Assembly: GCA_022925895.1 (NCBI GenBank)
Contig: JAKSYS010000408.1
Coordinates: forward strand, 1 to 55,188
From: Fragilaria crotonensis
Lineage: Eukaryota; Bacillariophyta; Fragilariophyceae; Fragilariales; Fragilariaceae
Length of the DNA: 55,188 bases
Direction: 5' to 3'
The notes below the pieces were generated by a model. That model was not told where the DNA came from. It did no database searches and saw only the letters and a program-made list of their open reading frames with translations. Of the stretch, positions 11,380 through 20,401 are shown piece after piece. The position numbers and the translations under genes are program-made. Within the stretch, counting starts at the first letter, position 1; the number at the start of each line of letters is the position of its first letter.

Positions 11380-12437
11380 TCATGATGACGATTCACCATG
11401 CCAAAGGAAGGCACAAAACAACATACTCCACCACGACAAAAGCCAACCCTGGGAAAAACATTCTACTCCAATCATTCCCCCACGACTTTTGTCGTCTTCC
11501 AAAAAACGGAGAGGCAGGAAACCCAAGTATGGATTAACACCACCTCCTCTGATGCGCTTTCGTTTCTCCTTGGTCCTAGCCTCTGCCACTGCCACTGGAA
11601 ACACAGCCAAAAAGTGATTGCCCGCAGCCAATTGCTTCCCCGGAACGACATCGGGGAATCGCGAATCGGCCGACAGTATATGCAATGCTTCCTTTCGATC
11701 AAACCGGGGTGACCCAAAGCATGCCATGCGACGCAACCGAAATTCCTCTTTATTTCTCTTGTACGGGTACAATTCGTAGATATGTATGGGTCGTTTTAAA
11801 AGATTGCAAAGCGCCACAACTTCGGGGCCTCCGCCCCAAAAGGATTCTTGTCGCATTGTCTCGCAATATTCCTCCGGAGTACAACCGTAGGGAGAAGCCG
11901 CTGTCTCGATCAAATCGCGGGCACGCATGTACTCACGACCCTGCAAATACAAGAGTCGCTTCGGTTTGGAGGCCAAGTAATCAACGGCCCGTTCTCTTAA
12001 AATGCGGGAATGTTCCCGCAGTTGGTCCATATTATTGTCATAACAAAAGTGCGTCCCATTCTCCACCTTGCTCAAACAAATCGTCAAGGAATGGAATAGG
12101 CAATTTCCATCACCGGGAACTTGTCGGATGCGGACCGGCACGCCCGTGATGATTTGCAATGCTTGCCTCCAATCGCATCCTTGCCCACTTCGAGCTCCGA
12201 TGGGATCCGAACGTACGGACGGGCCAAAAATTCCTCGCGATCAATTTGGGATGATGGATTCCAAAGCAACGCGGGAGATGACGATTCGCCACCGTCTGAA
12301 AAGGTTCGGAAATTGACGGATCGCGGAAGTGCAGGTTTCGTGGGCGCGCTGCTGTCGGCCAAGACATTGAAGATTGCGAATGAGAGGACTACATAGCGGA
12401 GGGCGTTACAATGGGAAGGTCGAACAAGGGGCAACAT
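11380..12437 (-). pseudogene. OTU-type cysteine protease, secreted form, one frameshift
   Basis: OTU proteases are papain-like deubiquitinases. The C-terminal frame (up to 12159) holds the catalytic Asp-Cys block RIRQVPGDGNCLFHSL, a conserved WGGGPEVVALCNLLKRPIHIYEL region, and the catalytic His in AAGNHFLAVF. The matching N-terminus lies in another frame beginning at 12437: a hydrophobic leader (YVVLSFAIFNVLA) and a pre-domain ending IGGKHCK, collinear with the intact paralogue at 19478-20401. The two frames overlap near 12150, so one indel breaks the gene. If only the downstream frame is used, the product is a shorter protein of 259 residues lacking the signal peptide. The last 40 residues diverge from the paralogue and are Trp/Phe-rich. 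Confidence 0.75.
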
Positions 12438-13753
12438 AGCGACGACACAGCACAGTTAGAAGACTGAGTGGCGCTGCGTTTTCAGCTATTCCATAAGTCA
12501 AGCTCAAAAGCTTTCAACAGTACCAGGTACAGTGCCAGCTGTCTGTATTTCTGATTGGATCCGGTGGTTTCATGTCGTCCCAGTCCAAGACCTGTCTGTC
12601 GGACACTTGTCATGAACTTCCGCGAAGCGCTTCATGGCACAGTGATCAGTACCAACTGAAGTACTGTAGTACTATGTACCACGTACCAATCCATTTGAAT
12701 CACTTTAAATCCTGGTACTGTACTGATAGTACGTACTACATACTACTACTAGCTAGCATGTACTACAGTAGTATTATACATTTGATACTGCGTGTTAGAC
12801 CAGTTACTCGTACTTGTGCGACATACAGACTATCTGTACTGGAGTATTAGTACGATGCATACGAACTACGAACACTCGCCTAGTAGTGTAGTAGAGTACT
12901 GGAGTACTACCGGTAGTACAAGGTGACAGACTTCCAGCATCGCCCTACATGTTTTTACATGTATCCCTATCCCTAACTGTCGCCCGTGTGCACAGTAAAA
13001 CGTTACATCCGTGCTCCAGTAACCAGTGCGACACTGCACGACTGGAATCAAAACTCTCGTCGATTTGAATTTCATGTTCATCTCATCCCATGAGATTGAA
13101 CACTCATTTTCAGACTCAACGCCTCGTATACGGACGACCACGCCGCGACACGAAACGACGTCTCCGCGAAACGAGTAGTGTTCCTTATTGTTCCAAAGGA
13201 ACACTCCCTTCATTCAGACCTCTCATCTGTTGCCCCTCCTCACTCTTCTCACAATTGTCAAAATAATTCATTTTTAGTGCCACTTACCTTTTCGTGAATA
13301 CTGCACATATTTGCACATGATGAATGAATTCTTTGACCATGACGAATTTTTACCGCCGGTCGTCAAATTGTCAACCTCACCATACTGTACATATATCAGT
13401 AGTCAGTACGACGGTACTCACTATTACGACAGCACACAGCACGGCAAGCAGTACAACAGTACTTCTTGCACATCACTTCCTCTGCCCGGCCATAGTCCGT
13501 GCACGTCTGAGTCTATCGTTACCGTACATAACGATAAACTATTAGACAGTGCCCACTATGACCAAAGCGATATTATTACTAGTCAGTCCCTCGCACATTT
13601 ATGTAGCGATAGACCGACAGATAGTATACGTATCGTTGTCTGTAGCGGTAGACAGCAGTGTATTGCTGTACCGTTAATAGACACACTAAGCAGTAGTCAG
13701 TGTCGTACTAGACACTTACCTACTGGGGGCGTGCCCCGTAACGGTCACGTCCT
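12438..13753. other. intergenic up to the Mutator-like element
   Basis: No supported gene. The stretch 12640-12920 is dense in GTACTG/CAGTAC words, with TACCGGTA at 12908-12915. A 222-codon open frame at 13311-13979 has a Ser/Thr/Tyr/His-rich composition, matches no family and runs across the transposon end, so I do not call it a gene. Confidence 0.5.
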
Positions 13754-13777
13754 GGTTCTTAACCGGAACCTTATGCG

Positions 13778-13812
13778 GATCCGATTAACTGTCACCTATT
13801 TTTCGTCATCGT
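13778..13812 (+). repeat. left terminal inverted repeat of the Mutator-like element
   Basis: 35 bases that are the exact reverse complement of 18737-18771. The inner end reads TTTTTCGTCATCGT. It lies 254 bases upstream of the transposase ATG, so it probably also carries promoter sequence. Confidence 0.9.
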
Positions 13813-14066
13813 ACGACACGTTACTTAAGGACCTTGTAGAAAATTTAGCTACAAGTGGAAGCTGTTCAAGATGGGAATTTTGTTTCCTTTCCTCGACTTA
13901 TTTTCTCAATCAATTCACCGCGCCTGCCCTCCCTGCTCTGAATTTGAATTTGAATTCATGCACATATTCACGTACATAAATCTGATTTAAAATAAGAATA
14001 ACTCGACATTTTTTCACCGTACTGCAGCACCATTCCATTCATTGTTCCCACTCCTATTGTATTGAG

Positions 14067-15659
14067 ATGTCTACCGACACCACAACGTTCTTGCAAACAA
14101 GCCAAGCCGCGGTGACAAAGTCATTACAGGTGGCTTTGGACGGCGCATCCAAGGATCTGAAACACTGGAGAGCGGTTATTCCTTTCCTTATCAGGGCATC
14201 CCATGCACCAGGCTCTTTACTAAATGTTCCTTCAGATAGTCATGAGTGCGAGGACATTCTTGAGTATTTGCAACCTATGTACAAAGGTTACAAGATATAC
14301 TTCAGTGACAAGTACTCTGCATCCATTTCTAGTGGCGGTGGCTGGAAGGAGCTTCTGAAGGACCTTGCAATTGCAGGAATGCAAGGTGGATTCTACCTAA
14401 TTGGAAATGGTAGTTACAAGGACAAACATATTGTTGTGTGCCGAGGAAGCCGCTTGTATCAAGGTACTAAGAGGCAGCAGCTGAGTCCCAGCCAGAAGCC
14501 GCAATACAGGAATGAAACTTTGCACTCTGATCGCAACAATTCACGTGGAAATGTTGGGAAACTTCTTCCCCGCAAGACTCGCACTACTCGTGCAATAGAG
14601 AAAGGTTCTGTCTGTCCATTTCGAATGAATATTGGACTGGATTCTTTTGGATACTATCTTGCTGGCGGAACCGGAAATTCTCATCATGCATATCACCCGA
14701 AGGTATTGAAAGTTGAGTATGCTGTCCCAACGCGACTTATTGGTGGAGTTGAAAAGGACATCCTAGTTAGCGTTGGTAGCGCGAAGGCTAATGATGGTGT
14801 GGGGAGAAGTATTCATTTCTCTCGATGCAGATACGTGATTCCTAGAAGTCAGGTTAGATACATTAATGGGTTTCGGGGTGGGGCCTGCAACAATGATGGT
14901 AATTCTGCACTCCGAGACAGTCCTGATCAGAGTCCAATTGACAAGCTTCTTACTTCCTTTCGAACCAAAGGTTTTGATCATTGCGTTCTTTACCATCATC
15001 TTCCGCATCAAAACGGGGATGTCACGATGGGTGAGGAAATTCCTTCATCCATGGATCAAGATAATGCGCATCCAACAATAGGAATAATGGTGAATGAGTC
15101 ATTTGGTGATGACGGTGATCACAATGTTCAGCCTTCTCCACCAACATCCATAAAAGTTGTGCTTCCTGATAGTGAGGATTTGGACATGCAGTTATTTGCG
15201 AGAACACATCGACACTCACTGTTGGTGGATGACAAGCAAGACCTCATGATTGGTTGTGCTTGGACAACACCTCCCGAAAAGCGCCTATTCAAAATGTTCG
15301 GCGAGGTGCTCCACATCGATTGTACTGCCGATACAAATTACGAGGACAGACCGTTCCTCACAATAACTGGGCGGGACTCGAATGGAAAGATGTTCACTGT
15401 TATCCGCGCTTTTCTTCCGAATGAACGTGCCTGGGTTTTTCGCTGGTTATTTCAGACAGTAATGCCTTCTTTGCTTGGAAGGGAATTCATTGGAAGAGTA
15501 AAGGTCATTGTGACAGACGGCGATTCACAAGAAACATCACAGCTTGATGAAATGGTTGCCCAACTTGAACCTCAGTTCCGTGACATGTTCCTTACTGAAT
15601 GCGTCCCTGTCAATAGTCCTTCCGTCAAGTATGTGCAATACGACCCCAACACAAAATAA
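14067..15659 (+). CDS. MULE-type transposase, lacking the C-terminal catalytic part
   Basis: 530 residues. The recognisable block is the MULE catalytic domain: VLHIDCTADTNYEDRPFL carries the first catalytic Asp (about residue 418), and VKVIVTDGDSQET the second (about residue 484), 66 residues apart as usual. Between them, FLPNERAWVFRWLFQTVMP matches the conserved W.W-type segment. The N-terminal half is a likely DNA-binding region with Cys/His residues. The frame stops only 46 residues after the second Asp, so the catalytic Glu and the usual zinc-knuckle/SWIM end are missing. The last 123 bases are also the antisense of the end of the Ulp1 gene. The product is therefore probably inactive unless the rest lies in another frame or exon. 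ATG follows a pyrimidine-rich leader at 14020-14060. Confidence 0.75.
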   Translation: MSTDTTTFLQTSQAAVTKSLQVALDGASKDLKHWRAVIPFLIRASHAPGSLLNVPSDSHECEDILEYLQPMYKGYKIYFSDKYSASISSGGGWKELLKDLAIAGMQGGFYLIGNGSYKDKHIVVCRGSRLYQGTKRQQLSPSQKPQYRNETLHSDRNNSRGNVGKLLPRKTRTTRAIEKGSVCPFRMNIGLDSFGYYLAGGTGNSHHAYHPKVLKVEYAVPTRLIGGVEKDILVSVGSAKANDGVGRSIHFSRCRYVIPRSQVRYINGFRGGACNNDGNSALRDSPDQSPIDKLLTSFRTKGFDHCVLYHHLPHQNGDVTMGEEIPSSMDQDNAHPTIGIMVNESFGDDGDHNVQPSPPTSIKVVLPDSEDLDMQLFARTHRHSLLVDDKQDLMIGCAWTTPPEKRLFKMFGEVLHIDCTADTNYEDRPFLTITGRDSNGKMFTVIRAFLPNERAWVFRWLFQTVMPSLLGREFIGRVKVIVTDGDSQETSQLDEMVAQLEPQFRDMFLTECVPVNSPSVKYVQYDPNTK

Positions 15660-16310
15660 TCCGCAATCAATTCCATTGAGTTGCTGTGGACACTCCTGGT
15701 ATTTGAGCTTCTCAAGTACTTCATAATGCGCGCGTTGCAAATGATTGTGTTCGGGTCTATGCAACACGAAATTACACAAGAAGTCATTCACTTCTGCCAC
15801 AATTTCTGATGAGTCTGAAGGAAGATTTGCGGACGCTCTTGTGGAGCGTCGCAAAGAATCGTAGAAGTGAATATTGATGAAGAAGTCAGGGCAGGCCTGG
15901 TTGAAATCGACAACAAAGACAAAGAAATGCACGTCCTCAACAACGGGGACGATGAGCCTGTTCACACAGTCATTGTGCAAGTCAAAAACGTGTTCGAGAC
16001 GAGAACGAATCTTTGCAATTTTCTTTTCCTTGTACGTAGATGTTCCACCAGTCGTATCTTCAAACAAGGCATTGTTTGCAGCCATGTATGAGCGCACAGC
16101 GAGAGACCCAAGAAGAACTTTATCAGAAGACTTTGCTGCCGGTGGTGGTGGTGCAGCGCACTGGATGAGGCAGTTTAGGAGTCGGGTATTCAACATTCTT
16201 CCATGTATGAGCGCACCCACATCTTGTCTTATTACACGCTCCTGCACGCCGTACCGCGGATCACCAGGAAAGTGTGTCTGCTGGTTCTTTTTTGGCTTCT
16301 TCCTCACCAT
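15537..16310 (-). CDS. Ulp1-like (C48) SUMO protease encoded by the transposon
   Basis: 257 residues. Ulp1 proteases remove SUMO; related genes are repeatedly captured by Mutator and other DNA transposons. The catalytic set is readable in order: His in VEDVHFFVFVVDF, Asp in NIHFYDSL, and the Gln-Cys block CPQQLNGIDCGLFCVGVVLH. The N-terminus is basic (MVRKKPKKNQQ), consistent with nuclear import. The gene is convergent with the transposase and overlaps its 3' end by 123 bases, both strands open. No frame break is present. The substrate is unknown. Confidence 0.8.
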   Translation of the reverse strand: MVRKKPKKNQQTHFPGDPRYGVQERVIRQDVGALIHGRMLNTRLLNCLIQCAAPPPPAAKSSDKVLLGSLAVRSYMAANNALFEDTTGGTSTYKEKKIAKIRSRLEHVFDLHNDCVNRLIVPVVEDVHFFVFVVDFNQACPDFFINIHFYDSLRRSTRASANLPSDSSEIVAEVNDFLCNFVLHRPEHNHLQRAHYEVLEKLKYQECPQQLNGIDCGLFCVGVVLHILDGRTIDRDAFSKEHVTELRFKLGNHFIKL

Positions 16311-16475
16311 TGTTTTGCTTGAGGCAAATGAGTCCGGAGTCCGGAGTTACCCTGAAGGTTACCTTAGCTTTGTTGTGTTGTGTCGTTGTGTCATGCGACG
16401 AAACAACAAACACGTATTTTTGTGATACTGTTTTGAAAATCCTGGTTATTGCATACGTTATCCTACGGTGTTATT

Positions 16476-16761
16476 GAAAAATGGAAAGATAACAGGTGTT
16501 TTTGAGAATAACGTATTATCAATAACACCGTCTAAGTTTTACACTAATTACAATAACACCTTTTAAGATTTCGTATTATCAATAACACCGTCTAAGTTTT
16601 ACACTAATTACAATAACACCTTTTAAGATTTCGTCGTATTATCAATAACACCGTCTAAGTTTTGCACTAATTACAATAACACCTTTTAAGATTTCGCATT
16701 ATTACAATAACACCGTTTGCAGCGGCAGAAAAATGGAAAGATAACACGTGTTTCTGAGAAT
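16476..16761. repeat. 60-bp minisatellite framed by 34-bp direct repeats
   Basis: Three copies of a 60-base unit (containing AATAACACCGTCTAAG and CAATAACACCTTTTAAG) start at 16515, 16575 and 16638, with a partial fourth from 16698. The array is flanked by two near-identical 34-base direct repeats (GAAAAATGGAAAGATAACA...) at 16476-16509 and 16728-16761. ACGGTGTTATTG just left of the array is the inverse of the CAATAACACCGT inside each unit. It lies inside the Mutator-like element between the Ulp1 and dioxygenase-like genes. Confidence 0.85.
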
Positions 16762-16771
16762 TCCCCTTCAA

Positions 16772-17975
16772 TTATTGCAGGACTCCAGCCTGAAGTACCC
16801 TGAACTTTGCTGCAGTAAAGGAGCCGAACAATAAGTTTTGCTCCTCAACATTGCTTGCACTCGGCTCACAGAGCGACGTACAGTGCCTAAGCACCCTCCC
16901 ATCCCAACTTATTGCCACGCCATGGGTAAGCTTCACAGCGAGTCCATGAAAGTTATTCCCGGCCTCGTCAACCCCAACCACATTGGGCATTACAAAATAC
17001 CAATTTTTAGCTGCACCCGGAATCGTTTCGGTCCAAACGCTGAACCCAGGTGAGGCATCCCAAACATCAAAATGGGAAGCGTTCATGAGGTTGACACTCA
17101 TGTCAATGGAGAAGCCCACACGAAGAAAGTGGCCATCGCCATCCATAGGTGGAACTGGGGGGATGCCTGAATCGGCCTCCAGCTCTTGGATCATCGTGAG
17201 AACGTCAGGGAAACAATGCCTCCCCACAATCGAAAGACTCTGAACGAACTCTCGCAGAACTGGCTCGGGGACCAACAAATTGGTTGTGTACGCACTCATT
17301 CCCACCCCATCACGGTGAATGCGAGTCCCAATCGGCGGAAGCAAGATCGACGGGCGTCAATGCTCGATTCAAGACGACATCCATCAGAATGAATTCTTGC
17401 GGAAACGAGCTTACAGAGCCGGATGGACGGAAGACATCGTCCTCACGAAGGGATTCCAATTGCTGTATTTGGAAACGCGGATAGCCACCACCCGATAATC
17501 CCAACACCTCTTGCAGCCCATCCGCAATCCACCGAATGGGAGTGTAGCAAATCGTGGGCTCGACATGTTTGGCACTTTCGGCTTCGTTTTTAACGCATGT
17601 CGAGAAGAACTCATCGAAACCCCCCCTCAAGTCCCCCGGCAAACACTTCAGAAGGACGTCCAGCACTTGTAACTGTGAGGGGACGCGTTTCCGAACGGAC
17701 CGAATTTTCGGTTTCCTACCCTTCCGACCTCTCCGATGTTTTCCGGCATGATGATGCGATTGCACAGGGTTAACAGCAGGGACAGGAACGCCAACATTTG
17801 CTGCCTGCCCGGAAGCCACAACCCTAGTAGGCGTGCACCCGAGATTAAGAATGGAGGAGCGACATGGATTCGTCAGCACCCTCGTGGCCAACACGTCGTT
17901 TGCGGCATTCCTCGGGAACAATCCCGCAACAACACCACTTACAACATGATCATCGACAGCGCTATGCGTCATCAC
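16772..17975 (-). pseudogene. transposon-borne protein with 2OG-Fe(II) dioxygenase-like C-terminus, frameshifted
   Basis: Two overlapping frames, 17975-17310 and 17344-16772, read as one protein of about 400 residues with a single indel near 17340. The first part has a basic, His/Lys/Arg-rich segment (HHHAGKHRRGRKGRKPK), probably nuclear or nucleic-acid binding, then QVLDVLLKCLPGDLRGGFDEF. The second part carries an HxD pair in NASHFDVWDASPGFSVWTE and a later HG..ISWDGRVLRHCTS block. The spacing HxD...H...R resembles the double-stranded beta-helix of Fe(II)/2-oxoglutarate dioxygenases. That assignment is by motif only and is tentative. The gene lies inside the terminal repeats, so it is cargo of the element. 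Confidence 0.45.
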
Positions 17976-17989
17976 AAAAGATGAGGCTG

Positions 17990-18405
17990 CACGAGGCTGC
18001 TACCGGTTCGGGCGGAAAAACGAACAATCCCTGGCAACCCACTCCACAGTTGTGGCAGAGCGTGATCAATCGGGAAAGCAAGCTGTCACGTCCAAGGGTG
18101 CCGCCGGTTCGTACGAAAAAACAAGCAATCCCTGATGACCCACTCCACAGTTATGGCAGAGCGTGATCGATCGGGAAAGCAAGCTGTCACGTCCAAGGGT
18201 GCCGCCGGTTCGTACGAAAAAACAAGCAATCCCTGACGACCCACTCCACAGTTATGGCAGAGCGTGATCGATCGGGAAAGCAAGCTGTCACGTCCAAGGG
18301 TGCCGCCGGTTCGTACGAAAAAACAAGCAATCCTTGACGACCCACTCCACAGTTATGGCAGAGCGTGATCGATCGGGAAAGCAAGCTGTCACGTCCGAGG
18401 ATGCT
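17990..18405. repeat. 101-bp tandem minisatellite
   Basis: Copies begin CGTGATC at 18061, 18162, 18263 and 18364, an exact period of 101 bases, with a more diverged first copy from about 17990. The units contain CGGGAAAGCAAGCTGTCACG and CCACTCCACAGTTATGGCAG. Inner copies are almost identical and outer ones decay, as expected for recent unequal exchange. The array is at the right end of the Mutator-like element, upstream of the minus-strand cargo gene. Confidence 0.9.
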
Positions 18406-18736
18406 ACAGGCGGCAGATCCTTCAATTGCTTGTACAGAAACGACGAGGAGGGTGCTTGTTTGGTGGGTCACGACAAAGGATGATCAACAGCAGAAGCAAT
18501 AACAATGAGGTATCGTTGTGTTTCAGGCAAAAATGAAATGAAATGAATGTCAGATCAGCAATGCAAAATCTCACGAAATAAATGTATCGATATACAGATA
18601 TCCACATCGTGATACATGTATTGAGCTGGATGGGGAACAATGCCGATTTGGCTGGCGCGCAATGCCGGTTTGAATGTTACACATACAATTTTTTTGATTT
18701 TTGTTTTCGACGGATGAGCAAGATTCCTATGATGTC

Positions 18737-18771
18737 ACGATGACGAAAAATAGGTGACAGTTAATCGGATC
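18737..18771 (-). repeat. right terminal inverted repeat of the Mutator-like element
   Basis: Exact inverse of 13778-13812 over 35 bases, with imperfect extension outward to 18803. Confidence 0.9.
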
Positions 18772-18874
18772 TGCGCGTCGACAGGTTCCGTTAACCCGAA
18801 CCCTATCACAAGGTAGCACTCCGAGAACGAGTGCTTGTACGAGTACAAGTACCTTGTAACTGGTACATGGCTAT

Positions 18875-19203
18875 GAGACGGGAATTTCTTAAAACATCAA
18901 ACCCATGGGTACCCACGTTAAGCTACGCTCACGGAAGTACCAGCCCAAACCCACCCAGAACCCATACGATCTACCAAGACCTACCCAAACCCACCCAAAC
19001 CCACCCAAACCCAGTAGCCAGTACTGGAGTACATGGTTCTACTACTACCGGTAGCAAACATCTACTGTCATTTTTTGCTATGATTTGCCGGCCCACCCAG
19101 ACCCACCCATGAAATCCTGAGCTCACCCAAAACCCACCCTTAACCCAATGGGTTTGGGTGGGCCGTGGGTTTGGGTGGGCTGGGTTTGAAATTCCCGTCT
19201 CTG
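18875..19203. mobile_element. 329-bp foldback MITE with ACCCACCCAA repeats
   Basis: GAGACGGGAATTTC at 18875-18888 is perfectly inverted at 19188-19201. The interior is an imperfect foldback of C-rich repeats (ACCCACCCAAACCC on the left, GGGTTTGGGTGGG on the right), with a TACCGGTA at 19046-19053 near the middle. ATGGCTAT flanks both sides, at 18867-18874 and 19204-19211, as an 8-bp target duplication; the right end has two extra bases. Eight bases fits hAT or Mutator mobilisation. It has no coding capacity. Confidence 0.75.
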
Positions 19204-19477
19204 ATGGCTATCCTGGGAATCCTGACTCCAGCATCCTGTCTGTATGAAATAGTAGTACTCAGTACCTGGTACTCCGGTGGTGTACATACTTCGAGTACAG
19301 CACTTCCAGAAAGTAATGTGACATTTGACAAGCCGACATGCAACAGAGCAGAGTTCTTTTCTCAAAGTTCTTTTCCGATGGGCATCGCGTGAGAAATACC
19401 CTGCGGCGATCACTCACCTCTCGGAAGAAACGCGGAAAACGCAGATCAACGACACGTTTTCGCCTACATAATCAGCA

Positions 19478-20401
19478 ATGCCTGCACCTGTCACCGCCAT
19501 CAAGAACCTTCTGCTCGTGTCGCTGAGCTTTCCCGTTGCTGTCACCGGACGTCAATATCAGGCTCTACCACGATCGACTCAAGGTGTCACCTTCTACCGA
19601 CAGCCATGGTCTCCTTCGTCGCAAGTCGATGGCCAGGGCTTTTTGACGGAACTCTACAAACGCATTCCTGGTAGTTGGGAGGAAGAGCAACCACTGAATG
19701 GAAAGCATAGAAGACTCAACGACGCGGAAGGAGCTCAAATTCGACAAGTTCCGGGAGACGGAAATTGTCTCTTCAACGCGATAGCCGTGTCTCTATGCAA
19801 GGTTGAACAGGGACAACATTGCCCCTTCGATGACAACGATTTTCAACAGCTACGTCAATATGCACAAGCTCTACGAGAAAAGGCTGTTGACTTTTTGGAA
19901 AAGCGAGCAAAAACTATCCATCGACCGCTCTACCTTCAAGGCGACACTTGTATCGAGACTCAAGAATTGTTGGAACATTTTTCCTCGCAATATGGAATGT
20001 CGGCTCAAGAATATTGCGATGCAATGCGACAAGATGGCGTATGGGCAGGTGGTCCCGAGATTGTGGCGCTCTGCAATGTAATGAAGCGTCCGATCCACTT
20101 GTATGAACTCCATGTGGATGACAATGACTACCAAGAGAGTAGTGACCGACCCAGAACTGCCCAATTTTGCCTGCGTCGCATGTGCTGCTTTGGATCACCT
20201 CGATTCGATTCTAAAGAGGCGATCCATGTTTTGTCTGCGGACTCTAGATTTCCAGATATAAATCCTGGACGACACTTGAGGGAAGGCAACCACTTTTTGT
20301 CAGTGTTTCCAGCGACAAGCTCAACGTTATCTCGGAAACCACAACGAGTGCGAGGGGGAGGCGGTATGCCCGAGGTTGCGTCGGAGCTTTATCTAAATTG
20401 A
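19478..20401 (+). CDS. OTU-type cysteine protease, secretory leader, intact
   Basis: 307 residues, single exon. The N-terminus has a hydrophobic leader (IKNLLLVSLSFPVAV), suggesting entry into the secretory pathway, followed by a pre-domain (VTFYRQPWSPSSQVDGQGF) shared with the broken paralogue at 11380-12437. The OTU fold is clear: IRQVPGDGNCLFNAI supplies the catalytic Asp-Cys, VWAGGPEIVALCNVMKRPI the variable-loop region, and LREGNHFLSVFP the catalytic His. OTU enzymes cleave ubiquitin linkages in the cytosol or nucleus, so a signal peptide is unusual. ATG at 19478 follows the MITE by about 270 bases. Confidence 0.85.
   Translation: MPAPVTAIKNLLLVSLSFPVAVTGRQYQALPRSTQGVTFYRQPWSPSSQVDGQGFLTELYKRIPGSWEEEQPLNGKHRRLNDAEGAQIRQVPGDGNCLFNAIAVSLCKVEQGQHCPFDDNDFQQLRQYAQALREKAVDFLEKRAKTIHRPLYLQGDTCIETQELLEHFSSQYGMSAQEYCDAMRQDGVWAGGPEIVALCNVMKRPIHLYELHVDDNDYQESSDRPRTAQFCLRRMCCFGSPRFDSKEAIHVLSADSRFPDINPGRHLREGNHFLSVFPATSSTLSRKPQRVRGGGGMPEVASELYLN

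Larger units (their letters stand above)
13754..18803. mobile_element. Mutator-like DNA transposon with Ulp1 protease and dioxygenase-like cargo
   Basis: Positions 13778-13812 and 18737-18771 are perfect 35-bp inverted repeats (left begins GATCCGATTAACTGTCACC). Similarity extends outward imperfectly to a near-palindromic end, GGTTCTTAACCGGAACC at 13754-13770 on the left and GGTTCCGTTAACCCGAACCC at 18784-18803 on the right. Between them lie a MULE-type transposase, an antisense Ulp1-like protease, a third gene on the minus strand, a 60-bp minisatellite and a 101-bp minisatellite. I see no clean 8-9 bp target duplication, so the exact outer ends may be off by a few bases. Length is about 5.05 kb. 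Mutator elements carrying an Ulp1 gene are known in plants and others; this set of cargo is not one I recognise. Confidence 0.8.

Noticed and set aside
13311-13979. 222-codon plus-strand open frame
   Set aside because: Composition is biased to Ser/Thr/Tyr/His from repeated CAGTA-type words, it matches no family, and it crosses the end of the Mutator-like element.
17984-18420. 101-bp repeats as a coding repeat protein
   Set aside because: The period is not a multiple of three, so the apparent repeated peptide changes frame each unit; it is a minisatellite.
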